A stretch of DNA of 64,000 bases, taken from the NCBI RefSeq assembly GCF_000004075.3, contig NC_026655.2, positions 8,494,001-8,558,000 of the forward strand, read 5' to 3'. The stretch is from Cucumis sativus. Taxonomy: Eukaryota > Streptophyta > Magnoliopsida > Cucurbitales > Cucurbitaceae. Shown here piece after piece: positions 1-11,917 of this stretch. Both the position numbers and the translations under genes were made by a program. The notes beneath the pieces are model-generated. The model made no database searches, was not told where the DNA came from, and saw nothing but the letters and a program-made list of their open reading frames with translations. Position 1 is the stretch's first letter; each line of letters opens with the position of its first letter.

Positions 1-1014
1 ATTGATTCAATTTTTTTGCTTTCCACGCTAACAAAAACTAAACCAAATCAATCAATTTTAACCATAAATAACAAAATTAATAAATTGGTTTGTATTCCGT
101 TCTGTTTATTATTTTCTTCTCCTAATTTATAATATGAGTTTTAGAAAAATATATAACAAATCGATATTTACTACAATTCTAAGGATGAAAAAAATGCACA
201 TGACCATAATAATTATAAATACAAAAAAGTTTACTGTAAACACGTGATTAATCGACTACATGTGATGCTAGTAATTTTCTTCTAAACAATCGATGATCTA
301 CTATCATTTAGGTCATAATACATGAACATGTAGTCTTTTTTAACGATGATGAAAAATGTTTCAAATTTAAATAATCGTGTTGACTATGACAAACATTCAT
401 GTTGATCATAAAAAAAACGATCGTATTGATTATGATAAGCTATAATAAGCAATCCTATAGTCAAATGTAAATGATAGTTAAATCAAACGATTGTATTGAC
501 AATGATATTGTCAGATATGAGAAAGATGAATAAATTGCAAAAAAGAAATAAAAATTTAAATAGAAGAAGAAAAAATCGGGTGGAAGGGAGAATGAAATGA
601 AGATGAATAAATAGAAAAAAAAAGTGATGAGTATAATATTTTTGGATTCGGTTACATTTATCTAAATGAATATTTATAATATTTATTTTCATTTAATTTT
701 TAAGTGGGTAATTTTTACTATTTTCAAATTAAAATTGTGTTTATTTATTTAGCAAAAGATTGAAGATTTGGTATTTAGAGAAAATCAACGAGTAAAAGGC
801 ATAGTTCCACAAGAGTTGATCTCATTCTCCATTCTTAGATTTGAGATTTATTAGTAATGTATATAATTATTTTATTGATTATTTGTATATCATAAGCTAA
901 AGCAAAGTGAGTTCATGGAAGCAATAATGGATCATCAACAAAAAAAAATAAAAGGAATTTTGTTTTTAATTTTTCCTACACGAACAGAAGATTACATATA
1001 TTATAATTACAAAA
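1..1014. other. AT-rich intergenic, no gene seen
   Basis: This stretch is very AT-rich and has no open frame with recognisable protein similarity. It lies downstream of the minus-strand transporter gene that ends at 1015, so its right end probably contains that gene's 3' untranslated region. I see no convincing repeat or RNA gene. Confidence 0.6.
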
Positions 1015-2899
1015 TCATTTCTTGAAATGAATAGAATGTTTATCAACAAGTAAATTTCCAATCCTAGTTTTCTTCTCGTCCACTCTATAAAACTCCACTT
1101 CTGTCTTCAAAGTTTCCATATCTTCCCTGAATTTCTTGTATATATCCCCTCTATAAAATTCCCTGGTCCTTTTCACCAAAATCAATGATACCATCGCTAC
1201 CATAAACGTTAATCCAGCCAAAATCAAGAACGATCGTTCATAACAATGGGTCCCTACACAATGTAGCATGTTTGGATTACTCCCAATACGTGCTACTTCA
1301 TCGTACAACTTCCCAGTCACCAAAACATTCAGAATATAAGACCCAATTGGACAAGAGAGTTGCCCAAAATTAAACAATGTTGAGTAATGTTTAAGACCAA
1401 AAATCTCTGAAATCATAGCGAAATGTAATGGGACTTGTGAACCCATTGAGAATCCTATTATGATTGATGCAACGTAAAGTGAATCATCAAATGGGAAAGC
1501 TACTAAAAGATGTCCAAGACAGGAAATCAGGAGGATCAATGTGAGCATCAATGGACGAGGGAATTGGAATTTCTCAAGCAAGATTTCGGAGACAAACCCA
1601 GAAAAGATTCTACCAGCGAAATTGAAAATACTCATTAATGAAACGAGTAAGTTGATTGTTTCAGACGAGTAGGCTTGTGCTTCACCGATTTGACCTAGAT
1701 TATCAATGGCGGTTAAACTCGCACCGACGCCGATCATCATAGTGAAGCATATAATAAGCATATCGATACTGAAAATGGCTTGAAGAACAGTGTAATCCTC
1801 GCCTCGTTCGGGCTTGTTGAAAATTTTGGAGAAACATGATGTGGGTTGGGTTTGAGGTGGATGTGGATGCGGATGTTGTGAGGTTGAGGGAGAATCAACT
1901 GGGGAGTTTGTTTGTGAGGTTTCGATTTTGATTCTGGTAAAAGGGTTTGAAATTCGGGTCCGTTTGTTGAGATTCCAGAGCACGACTTCTTCTCTAATGG
2001 CGATTAACAATGGAACAAAGAGGAGAGCAAGGATTGCAGCGACAATGGCGATGTGAGCGGATTGATCGAAATGGATACGTTTTTGAATGAAGATTATGAC
2101 GGTGAGTAAGATAGTTAAGAGGACGGTGACACAAAGGAATTGAATGAAAACTCTGAATTCATTTGGGTGTTTTACGGATTTGATTTCTCGGATTGTGTAG
2201 ACGAAGAGCAATGAGATTAAAGAAGGGAACCAAGCGAGTAGAAGAACAAGAGATTTTGTATCATGGCCGTAAATGGCGATGTAAAATTGGGTCATTATGG
2301 CTCCACTTAGACCCACGAAGCCCTTTAGAAGCCCCAGCATTACTCCTCTTCTCTCTGGAAAGTTCTTCACGCACGTCACTAGCACTCCTATTCCATAGAA
2401 AAATATACATTGGATTAAACACAAACATTAATAAAATTTTCAAACACACTTTTAATTTTGCACATTTACCTGTGTTAGCAAAATTTTGAGAATTAGCTCC
2501 AATCATAATGTAAAAGCAAAAGAAGGCGACGGTGGGGCGGACAATTTTGCCGGTAACCGCTTGCCAAATCTTAAAGTAACCCATAAAATTGAAGGCGGCG
2601 CCGATGAGAAGAAGAAGCCAAGTTGGCACCACCTCGGCCAAAAGTCCGGCGAAAACGCCGACATTGGATCCCAAGTCTTTATAAAACCCAATTTTGTTCA
2701 ATGTCGTTTGATCACATTGGAGCGTCGTTTTGATGTCTCTAGAGTAATAAGCAAACAAATAAACTCCACCCGCACCGGCCATTACAAGGAACGAAGCGAA
2801 AAGCGAAAACCACCGTCCGGCCACCATTTGCCGGACAAAATCGCACAATTCTCCGCTCCCAATTCCGCCATTGGACCTCTGCCCTGCTGCTACAATCAT
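1015..2899 (-). CDS. NFD4/nodulin-like MFS transporter, two exons (copy A)
   Basis: This is a membrane transporter of the plant nodulin-like/NFD4 branch of the major facilitator superfamily. The substrate is unknown. Exon 1 is 2899-2470 and exon 2 is 2387-1015, with an 82-bp GT-AG intron in phase 1 after the conserved N-T-G. The join gives 600 residues, a normal family length. Visible family marks are GRWF near residue 28, FYKDLGSN before the second membrane segment, NFPERRG right after the intron, and NKPERGEDY near residue 335 just before the second half of membrane segments. The central cytosolic loop is rich in His and Pro (HPHPHPPQTQPT). The C-terminus after the last helix has the family's REFYRGDIYKKFREDM stretch. 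Its closest relative here is the plus-strand copy at 11918, which shares the intron position. The start is the first ATG, and a TATA-like run lies about 75-90 bp upstream. Family assignment is firm; function is not. Confidence 0.93.
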
Positions 2900-2971
2900 T
2901 TTTCTTTTATAAAAAATCTTTAAAATTCAATTTAATTTTTTCTTTCTTGTTTTCAATTATTGATCTCATGT

Positions 2972-2988
2972 TTATATATATATTTATG
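2972..2988 (-). promoter_or_regulatory. TATA-like element of transporter copy A
   Basis: Read on the minus strand, this is a TATATATAAA-type run 73-89 bp upstream of the ATG of the transporter at 1015-2899. That distance fits a plant core promoter with a short leader. The surrounding DNA is AT-rich, so a chance match is possible. Confidence 0.35.
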
Positions 2989-3617
2989 TAGATATGAATT
3001 GTTATGAATAACAGATTTAACAAAGGGTAGTTGAAGATTACCGTTAGTAAAAACTAATTAATTAAACAGAAACTTATGGGAATTAATATAACCTGTGATG
3101 ATCACTAATATTCTTTCCTGATGTCTAATTTTGGTCTTCAAGTTCACTAATTTTTGTTATTTTGTTCTAAAACGAATCAGAGAAAACGAGTGAGAAATTT
3201 GTTTGTAAATTTATGTTTTGATAACAGGGAACAACGCAAAAAAGCTAATTGAAAAACCAACAAGAAAAAAAGTAAAATATACTTTCTTTACAAGATTCCA
3301 ATAGACATTTATTAGTATTTTAAAACTATTACTATAATTTGGATGACAAGTGAAATAAATTAAATATTGTAATAACTTAAATTGCTTTGACTAAAAAAGA
3401 TGAGCCTTGTAAAAATTTGTTTATAGGATTTTCTTTAGTGAAGGTAGTTACTAGAATTTCGTGCGAATAAATATAAATTTTCTATAAAAAAATTATTACT
3501 CAATCAAAAAAAAAAAAAAAAGAAAATAATACATTTTAGTTTAAAGAATAAAAATAAATCAACACGTTATAACTTTCCTTTTCATCTTTGTTTTATCATT
3601 TTTAACAAAATAAATAG

Positions 3618-3765
3618 CAAAAGCTTACAAATTTGAATATATTTAACACGTAATTAAATTTTAAAACACAATTATGAGTAATTTTAAAATAACAAAAGCT
3701 TCAAAATTTGAATATATTTGACACAATTAAATTTTAAAATACAATTATAAGTAATTTAAAAATTT
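3618..3765. repeat. Imperfect tandem duplication, unit about 75 bp
   Basis: Two adjacent copies begin at 3618 and 3693. Both read CAAAAGCTT, then a TTTGAATATATTT stretch, then an AAATTTTAAAA..CAATTAT stretch. They differ by a few substitutions and small indels, so this is an old local duplication. Confidence 0.6.
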
Positions 3766-5624
3766 AAGAGTATGTTATATTTAGTGTACAAAATTTAGGA
3801 TTTAAATATACATCACTAAATTTAGGATTTAAATATATATTTTTTATTTTTTTTATTGATCACTTTAACTAGAGAAATAAAGACTTATTTGGAATTATTT
3901 AAGAAAAAAGTGTTTTTTAATTAAAAAAACTCATTTTTATTTAAACTATTTTGATAAAAGCCGTTTAAATATTACATTACATGTGCGTAGGAATACGATC
4001 ATAATTATCACTAAATGTAACTCATTTGACTTTCGCTTGCATGATCCTTTTGCTATGTTTATTTTGAAACTTAGCTATCATACAATTTTTAATGTTTTAC
4101 TGAACTGAAACTTTTATAAACTCTATTCAATTACATGATTTATTATATTTTGTTAATAATTTGTAATATTCCTAATTAGACCATTCACGTTAGTGCAAAT
4201 GTAAACAAAATTATTGTTTTTGAAGGTTAATTTTTATTGTTTTTATATTATTATCATAAAAATCAATAAGTCAAAAAATTGAATTATAGGTACAAAATAT
4301 TTAAAAAATCAATTAAAAGTTTTATAGAGGATAAATCTAGGATATACAATTGACAAAAAAAAAAAAAAAATACTAGCTAACCTTACGAATTCAAGACCAA
4401 CACTCCAAACACAAGAATTAGAAATTCAGATTATCAATTTATGCACTCAATTTCTACATCCCAAACATGCATCTGTAATTTTCAGACGTCAAAACCTCTT
4501 CAGGTATGCTCACAATCATTTAATTAAACGACCCCTAATATACTTCTATGTCAATATCTTTTATTGTCAACAATTTTGCCACTACAATATAAAATTGATA
4601 AATATATAAAATTCTACAATATTTTGTAAATATTTTCAACCATTTTATCATTTACCGTCGTTTTTTTCGTGTAATATGGATTTTATATATTACTCTAATT
4701 TTAAGTTTTAGATTTTAGCATGTGAATAGATATAATAATTGTAGATTTTAAATTTTAAATGGTGTGATAATATTTATTTTTATATATTACTAATTTGGAA
4801 ATTTTCATAATTTTAAATTTATATATTACAAGATACAAGACATGTGCATCGCAAGTGATAACAAATCTTTAGAAGATCAATTTTGTTGATGAAATTTCAA
4901 TAAAATAAGAAATGAATATACAAACTCACAAATATTGCTCTAATAGTAAATTTGAGAATAAATCCAAATAAACAGTTTGAGATATATGTGATACTAATAT
5001 TAATATCTTTGTTTTACGTCTCTGTCTCAAGTTTAAGATGTTGTTCATCACTATTGTTGTGTCATGCCATGACAATGAAAAGTTAATTCTCCTAACATAA
5101 AAAGAACAAAAAATTTAAATTCAAACCGATAAAAAAGCGATTAAAATTTTGGTTCAAAGAAGTAAATTAACGAGAATGCTTCTTTTTTTTTCGTAATTTC
5201 TGTCACTCACTCGTCTTTTCTCCTAGAAAAGGGAATTAAAGAAAACTAAAAAAGGAGTATTTTGATTGATTCTTTGTGAAGACATGGCAAAATGAGAAGA
5301 AGAAAAAAAAGGTTGTCAAATGTCATTGTAACAATCTCTTAAAAGAGTGAGAGATAGAGGATAAAATAAGCATTTTCTTAAAAAGAAAGGGCAAAATGAA
5401 GGGTGATTTTTTTTTTCCTTTTACGCACTTTTAATATAGTAGAGATGGAGATTTAATACTCTAAAGTTAGAGATTATCATTTTAAAGGTTAAGAATCCAA
5501 ATTTAACATTACTAAAACGAAACTTAAGTTTTCATTTGGATGACATAGCAAAACAAAAAATAAAACTTTGCACCTTAGAAATATAACATTGTATTGTACA
5601 ACGCATCAGAGCATGAAAACATTG

Positions 5625-6110
5625 TTGCTTGGGCTTATTCTTGAGCAACCGACAGTATGCGTTGTTCATGTTAGAACAAGTTAAAGGGATTCACCTTAGT
5701 TTTCACCCCAACCAACCTCTCAAAATTCTCCAGGTCAAAATACTTCAACTCCTAAATGCTTGCTTTCTCGTAGCTTGTCAGGATTCCATCCTCGTTAATT
5801 CTTTCAATATCAAGGTCTCTATAATTGACATACGCAACCCTAGGTGATTTCAACACGAATATGGAGCCATATATTGGTACAACTCTTGAGTCCATTCCAA
5901 GTGTCTTAAATTGTCTATGGGCTGAGTGAATTCAATGTGACATAATAGATGTTTTTGAGTGAATATCGAGCTCGCTGAGGAGAAGGAGTATCTGCTTCAA
6001 AAAGCTCATTCAATTTGCCTCCATAAAGGATCAATACAAGTTGTACTGTGTTTCTATGCCATTGGCATTATTGAGTCTACCTCATATATGCCTTGTAGGG
6101 CATTTTGTGA
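5625..6110 (-). pseudogene. BBE-like oxidase pseudogene, C-terminal fragment
   Basis: Read on the minus strand, this encodes the C-terminal part of a berberine bridge enzyme-like FAD oxidase. Successive pieces read TVQLVLILYGGKLNE, ADTPSPQRA, then VAYVNYRDLD, NFERLVGVKTKVNPFN and HEQRIL. These match in order the last third of the intact BBE-like gene at 42698-45576 (VQLILIPFGGKTNE, ETPSPHRAG, AAYVNYRDLD, NFERLMEVKRKVDPFN, HEQSIP). Stop codons occur in the frame, including two in the YRDLD-to-HEQ part, and the frame changes between 5850 and 5940, so the fragment is dead. The second intron of the intact gene is absent at the corresponding position (YGG-KLNE). The FAD-binding N-terminal half is not found; a copia fossil starts where it should continue. 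Confidence 0.8.
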
Positions 6111-9100
6111 GTATTAGAGAGGATACTTTTTAGAATCACAATCCTCCCCATAATTTACTCCTTAATCTCTGTACTTTATTTTTGCCTAAATTGTATATTG
6201 ATTATATTATAATTTTTCCATATTTATCTGTTGTATTGTATATTTATACCAAGTATTGTAAAAAGAAATGAGACAAGAAAAATATATTCTTCTCTAATTT
6301 CTTTATTGGTATTAGAGTGATCATCTTCAAACTAAATATTTTTTCTTCGACATACCTTATCTCTTCAATGGTCGCATCCAACTCTGAATCTGACCACACC
6401 CTTGCCATCCCATTTTCACTTAATCCTCACCTTCAGGAAACACCTCTGTTCATACTTCTACTCTCTTCTTGTTGTCTAATATTTGTAACCTCATGCTTAT
6501 TCATATGGATTCCACCAATTATGTCCTCTTGAAGTATCAAGTCTCCTTCATACTTAAAGTTCTCTCTTTGGTCATCTTGATGACTCCTTTGTTGGGTTTT
6601 ATGTCCTAAAACTCATAGATGTTAAATATAATTCATTAACTGTTATTAATATAAGTGTTATTTATTATAATTTCAATAAGTGTTGTTGGTTATAATATTA
6701 GTTTTATCTTACAATATGTAGAGACATATAGAGATCAATGTTCAAGATACAACTTAAAGGGTCTATAGTATCCTGCTAACACTATGGATACAACTTACTT
6801 TGTATTTGATACAAATGCAATGACCCAACGCGTTCATGTAGGTAACATGCGAGTGAGGGTATCTTATGCAATGAGTTTGCATAAGACTGAACAACGAAGT
6901 AGTAACCACTAGATGTAACTCTGTTAACTAGTTAGGTTTCTATTTCATTATGATGATCTAAGCAACTTAGTCTTAATTCTGAGTGTATTATGAAGTCTTG
7001 TTCTTGAGAGATTTTTCTTTGATTTGTATGGGTTAGAATGACCAGATTTCTGACTCAATATATTTATCATCTTAGGGACAAAATCGAGTGGAGATAGTTG
7101 GAAACATAATCACACAAAATGAAATTTATTCCTTTCCGACTTTAGGGTAAGTAGATAAGTGTTCCCTTAAATGATATCTCCAAAACTTGAACAAATGACT
7201 CTACCCCCTCTATGGCACGAGATGAGTTTTTGTTTAGTGGTTGGACCATAAATAAGTTGTTCATTAGAGAAGCACTAATATTTAAGGACTAAAAGTAACC
7301 TAGGGGTAAAATGATAATTTGATCCAGTTGGTTTTACAAATACTTATGAATGACTAACTTACTGTTATTGGTCTCTATTCATGGACACAAAAATATATCT
7401 ACAGTGAGAAGAGTTCAATGGTGAGTCTTTAATATGTACACAGTTAACGAATATTGATTAATATAATTAATGAGTTTAGCCAATTAATCTTATATCATTG
7501 CAGCTTCTGATCTGTAGATCCATTAGATCACATTTCTAGCTCGTAAATAATAATAAGATTTCTTTTGTATTGGTTGTAGTTTGTAATGTTCAAATTTACT
7601 TTGAGAATTAATATAAGGTATAATGATATATTATAATATAAATTTTATATTATAATATTTTAATTAATATAATAAAGTTTAATTAAAATATAAATTTAAT
7701 TTTGGCTATGATCCAAAATTAATTTTTGAAAGATAAAATATTTGAATGAGTTCAAATATTAATTTAATGTGAATTAGATTCATTTTAATATGTATTTGAT
7801 ACACATTAAAAATATAGAATATGATTGAAATTTGGATTAAATTAAATATCTTATATTTAATTTAATCATTAATTAGTTATAGAATTAATCAATAGTTTAT
7901 TTTAATTTTATTTAATTAAATTAAAAGTATAGGTTATGTGAGTGATATGATTTAAATGAAATATTAATAAACTATAATTTAATTATTTATTTATTTTAAT
8001 AAATTTATTAATTTAATTTTTTAAATTAATAAGGAACGTGTTATGATTTTTTTCTCTCCAACTTCTCTCTTCCTCAATCTAAAGAAAATGAGTTACGTAT
8101 ATGACAAAAAGTATACATAATGGTTCTGGAATATTTTTTTTTTGCATAATGCAATTCTCTAAAGAAAACTTTTGCTCTGTAAGAATTTCCTTTTTTTTTT
8201 TCTTTTTGTTCTTACAAACCAAAATCTCACCATAAAGAGTAAGGAGGTCTCCAAGCAGCGTTGTTCCAAATTTGGCGTTTGGCAGATACAAAGTGGACAA
8301 CAACATAAATTTTCTTTTATGCAATCTTTAATTTATTAGCATGTTTAAGGCTTCTTTATTTGCCAATGCACTGGTATTCTTAAAAATCCATTCAATTAAT
8401 TTGAGTTAAGGTCTGGCTCTTATCCCTTCATCCCTTCCCTGTCCCCAAAACATCTTCCCTTACCGATCACTGAAGTCACCCTTGAATCAATCATCAACAT
8501 CTTCAATGGCTCTCTCGTGACCAAACTCTCATCACTTAATCAATGCTACTTTCTTGTCCTCTGCCTCTTGTCCATGTTGTTGGCTTTGTCTCTTCCAAAG
8601 ATTTGTGGTTTTCTATTAAAAAACAGTATTCCTCAAACACTAAATCTAACATCCTTCATTTATGATCTGCCCTTTCTATCATAAAAAAAATCTCCTATTG
8701 AATTAAAGCGCTCGTTGACAAACTTGTTGTCGCATATATCTCTCTATAGGATGAAGAAATTTTGATCTATACTTTAAATGGTCTTCTGGCTGCCTTCAAT
8801 GCTTTTTGCACCTCCATTCGAACTTGTAGCGACACTATCTTCCTTGAAGAACTTCATACCTTGCTCATTACGGAAGAATCCACCATTATAAAACACCCAA
8901 TCGTTGATCCCACTCCCACAGAAATGACTGAATTTCATCCTTCTCACAATATTGCTCATGGATAAGGAAGAAGAAATGGTAACCCTAACTTAAATTCTAA
9001 TTCAAATTTCTCTAATTCACATTGGTCAGGTGGACAGGGACAATGGGTTGGGTACTGAGTTGCAAGGATACATCATGGAGGCGCCCATCAGAATAGTTTT

Positions 9101-10990
9101 TGGCCCACTGGTGGATCCAACTCATTTCACCCAAATCTCTCCACAAATTCAAATTCTGACCCATTCTCTTATCGCGTGACATTATTGGCTCATCACTTGG
9201 ACGTGGTTTAATTTGGGTATGAAGAAAATTATGGGCATGTTGGACGCATTTCTTGTAAAACCTGCCACAAACCAAGCCATGAAGCTTTTGATTGCTGTAT
9301 CATCACATGAATTTCTCTTACCAAGGCCGCTATCCACCGTCTCATGAATTAGCAACAATGACGGTAAACTCTAAGAATTCTTAAATCACTTAGTGAAAAT
9401 ACTAATATTTTTTTGTTATCTGATAGTGGATATAATGTTCATATGACTAATGAGTTGGTAAATTACAATTAATCCAACGATTATAATGGTGAGGAAACTG
9501 TCATAGTGAGCAATGACCAACCTTTAAATATTTAAAATACTGGAAGTGATATACTCTTAACTCCCTCTCATACCTCTAATCTTTTCAAAATATTTCATGC
9601 TCCTAAACTTTCATAAATCTTTTATATGTTCATAAATTTTATCTTGACAATAATTGCATATTTATCTTTTATACTGACTGGTTCCTCGTTTAGGATGAAG
9701 TCACTAGGCGAACTCTATATACCGGTGAAATCATCAATAACCTCTACCCTATTCCGTGTACTTCGTCTACTCTATCCACTTCTACTATGCATTCCCAAAC
9801 TTATAATATTTATGCAAAACAAGAGGGTTCATCATTATGACATTTTCGTTTTAGTCATCTTGCTCCAAAGATTCTTAGTTCTATCTTATCTCGTATTGGT
9901 CTATGTATGTCTCTTTCTCTCTCTACTTGCAAGTGCATTAGTTGTTTAAAAGTAAAAATGACAAAATTACATTTTCTTATGTCTTTATCTACCTTTCTTA
10001 CACCACTTGAGCTTGTTCACAATGATGTACGAGGACCTTCTCCAATAATTTCTTCTAATGGAAATCAATATTATGTTAGTTTTATCGGCAAGTTTAGCAA
10101 ATTTACTTGGCTTTTTCCTCTTGCATACAAATCAGATGCTAATTCCATTATTAAAAAATTTGTCCCTCGTGGAAAATCAACTCTCTCACAAATTAAAAAC
10201 TTTTCAGTCGAATGGTGGTAGAGAATTTTGCAACACTCCTTTACAATCCTTCTTTGATTCCAAAGGTATTTCTCACCAAAAATCATGCCCTTATACACCT
10301 GAACAAAATGACATCGTAGAACGTAAACATCGTCACATAGTTGAAATAACAATGTCCTTACTTTTCATTCCAATGTTTCCGTAGAATTTTTGCCTTACAC
10401 CTTCTCTATTGCAGTTTTTCTTATGAATCGAACGCTCACTTCCTCACTTAAAACGTTTTCACCATTTGAAATGCTTTTTGGTTACACTTCTAAATTTGCA
10501 TCATTTAAAAGTTTTCGGGTGTGCATGTTATCCTCCTCAAGCTTTATACAAAACATAAACTTAAACCCAAAACTACTCAATATATATTTTTGGATCATCC
10601 TCCCAATTTTAAAGGTTATATATATTATAATCCATTAACAAAACAAACCATTGTTTCACGACATGTTACCTTTGCCAATTCCAATACATTCCATCCCAAC
10701 CCCAACCCAATCCTGATCCAAGCTTTAGACTCCTTACCTTACTAAACATTCCACAGCGTGCACCTCCAAATCCTCCCATTGTTGACACTAATTACTCATT
10801 TTTCATAGATAATAATGCCACTTGTGAATCCTTGCATGTTTCATCTATAGTCAATATAGGAAATAAGATGGATGTCGCTGCACCCAACATACCAGTTTCA
10901 CCTCTTCCTTAAAACACCCATGTTATGCAAACTCGAGCAAAATCAGAAATTTTTAAACAAAAAGCATTTCTTACCACAACTACTCTCGAA
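6107..10990 (+). mobile_element. Ty1/copia LTR retrotransposon fossil, interrupted by a nested repeat
   Basis: This is an old, thoroughly broken copia-family element. Its parts in order are: a short left LTR of roughly 190 bp (about 6107-6300), a primer binding site related to TGGTATCAGAGC at 6307-6319, the beginning of the gag region (about 6369-6590), an inserted LTR-like repeat (6590 to about 8400), the rest of gag with the YTLNGL and ISLEELH-type motifs (8430-8965), a GAG-pre-integrase region, an integrase core with the conserved ELVHNDV and YTPEQND motifs (about 9990-10640), and a stub before reverse transcriptase near 10920-10990. The reverse transcriptase, RNase H and right LTR are not present. 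It carries many breaks and looks ancient. Its left end abuts the BBE pseudogene. Confidence 0.82.
6590..8400 (+). repeat. LTR-like interspersed repeat nested in the copia gag region
   Basis: The segment begins TGTTGGGTTTTATG and separates two parts of one copia gag region. Its first kilobase has relatives at 22762-23790 and, for the distal half, at 55590-56000. Shared landmarks include ACACTATGGAT, a TTGGACC..AAACC.ATT box, TCCATTAGAT and GCTAGCTC. The right half (7600-8050) is extremely AT-rich. The right boundary near 8400 is estimated from where copia gag similarity resumes. A solo LTR is the likeliest explanation, but no target duplication was confirmed. Confidence 0.6.
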
Positions 10991-11917
10991 ACTCTCACAT
11001 CATACACTTTTTTTTATTCATTTTAAAAAATGATTACTTTTTTCTTTTTGACATAAACCATCGGAGAGTATGAGATTACGTGCAATCTGTCCAAGTTGCA
11101 CCTAATTCTTACCATTGGCAAATTACCCAAAATCCCTCTTTATTTTATTATATATATATATATTTTCTTTATTTTGATTTTTAATTGCCAACTTATGTGT
11201 GCATGGCTAAGAGCTAGCCTCTGCAGACTCCTTCCTCTCCAATCGCTAAAATTATGCAAAAACTCAACTCGACCTCCTTGTCCACCTCTTACCTCGACCT
11301 CCCATCAATGGGGTTACGTTGGACATATATATTATACTTCTTAGCTTTAGTGGATCGTGCTTACTAGAGTCATTTTTTGAACTCTATGGTATCAAATCTT
11401 GACGGATCCAATTAAAATTGGACATACATAATTACGCTCTAGGCCGTTATCACCAAGTTCTAACGGTATAAAACTCTCGATTTCTCTATATTGAACCTCA
11501 AACTTAGTAAATGTTATGATCAATACAGACGTATGGATTTACAATTAAAAAAGCAAATCATGAAGAGAGTACGTTTTATAAGGAATTTTCAAATGAAAAA
11601 TTTCAAAACAGTTAATTGTAATATAGGTTGAAAGTAATTTAAAGTTGTTTGGTTTGACCAATTAGTAATATAGATACAAAAAATGGGACTGTCTTTTACC
11701 CACTAAAATTAGTAATATTTATTATAGATGTTGCTATTGTTAAATGAGCATCACAGTTCTAATTTGTTGGGATTATTTGTCAATAGCTTTCCAACTACAT
11801 ATTGTTAAATTTGTTACGTACCCATCATTCAATATATATAATTAAACACAACAAGAATTGAAGGAAACCAAATAATTCTACACTCCCTCTTCTTTTCTTC
11901 TTCCTTAAGAGATCAAA
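10991..11917. other. Intergenic and upstream region of transporter copy B
   Basis: No gene is visible. The first part continues from the end of the copia fossil and the last 100 bp are the likely core promoter and leader of the transporter at 11918. I looked for the missing N-terminal half of the BBE pseudogene here and did not find it. Confidence 0.5.
11833..11845 (+). promoter_or_regulatory. TATA-like element of transporter copy B
   Basis: TATATATAATTAA lies 73-85 bp upstream of the ATG at 11918 and is followed by a pyrimidine-rich leader (CTCCCTCTTCTTTTCTTC). Position and composition suit a plant core promoter. Confidence 0.45.

Larger units (their letters stand above)
2900..5624. other. 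AT-rich intergenic, no gene seen
   Basis: This is a long AT-rich spacer with many homopolymer A and T runs. Apart from the TATA-like run at its left edge and an imperfect tandem duplication at 3618-3765, I see no structure. No open frame here resembles a known protein. Confidence 0.55.

Noticed and set aside
2193-2923. Plus-strand frames of 98 and 145 codons
   Set aside because: They are antisense to transporter copy A, overlap its intron and exon 1, and have no family similarity.
8079-8324. 81-codon minus-strand frame with a poly-Lys run
   Set aside because: It lies in the AT-rich nested repeat. The Lys run comes from a T homopolymer, and nothing matches a known family.
9012-9275. Minus-strand frame of 87 codons
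   Set aside because: It is opposite the gag region of the plus-strand copia fossil and has no independent support.
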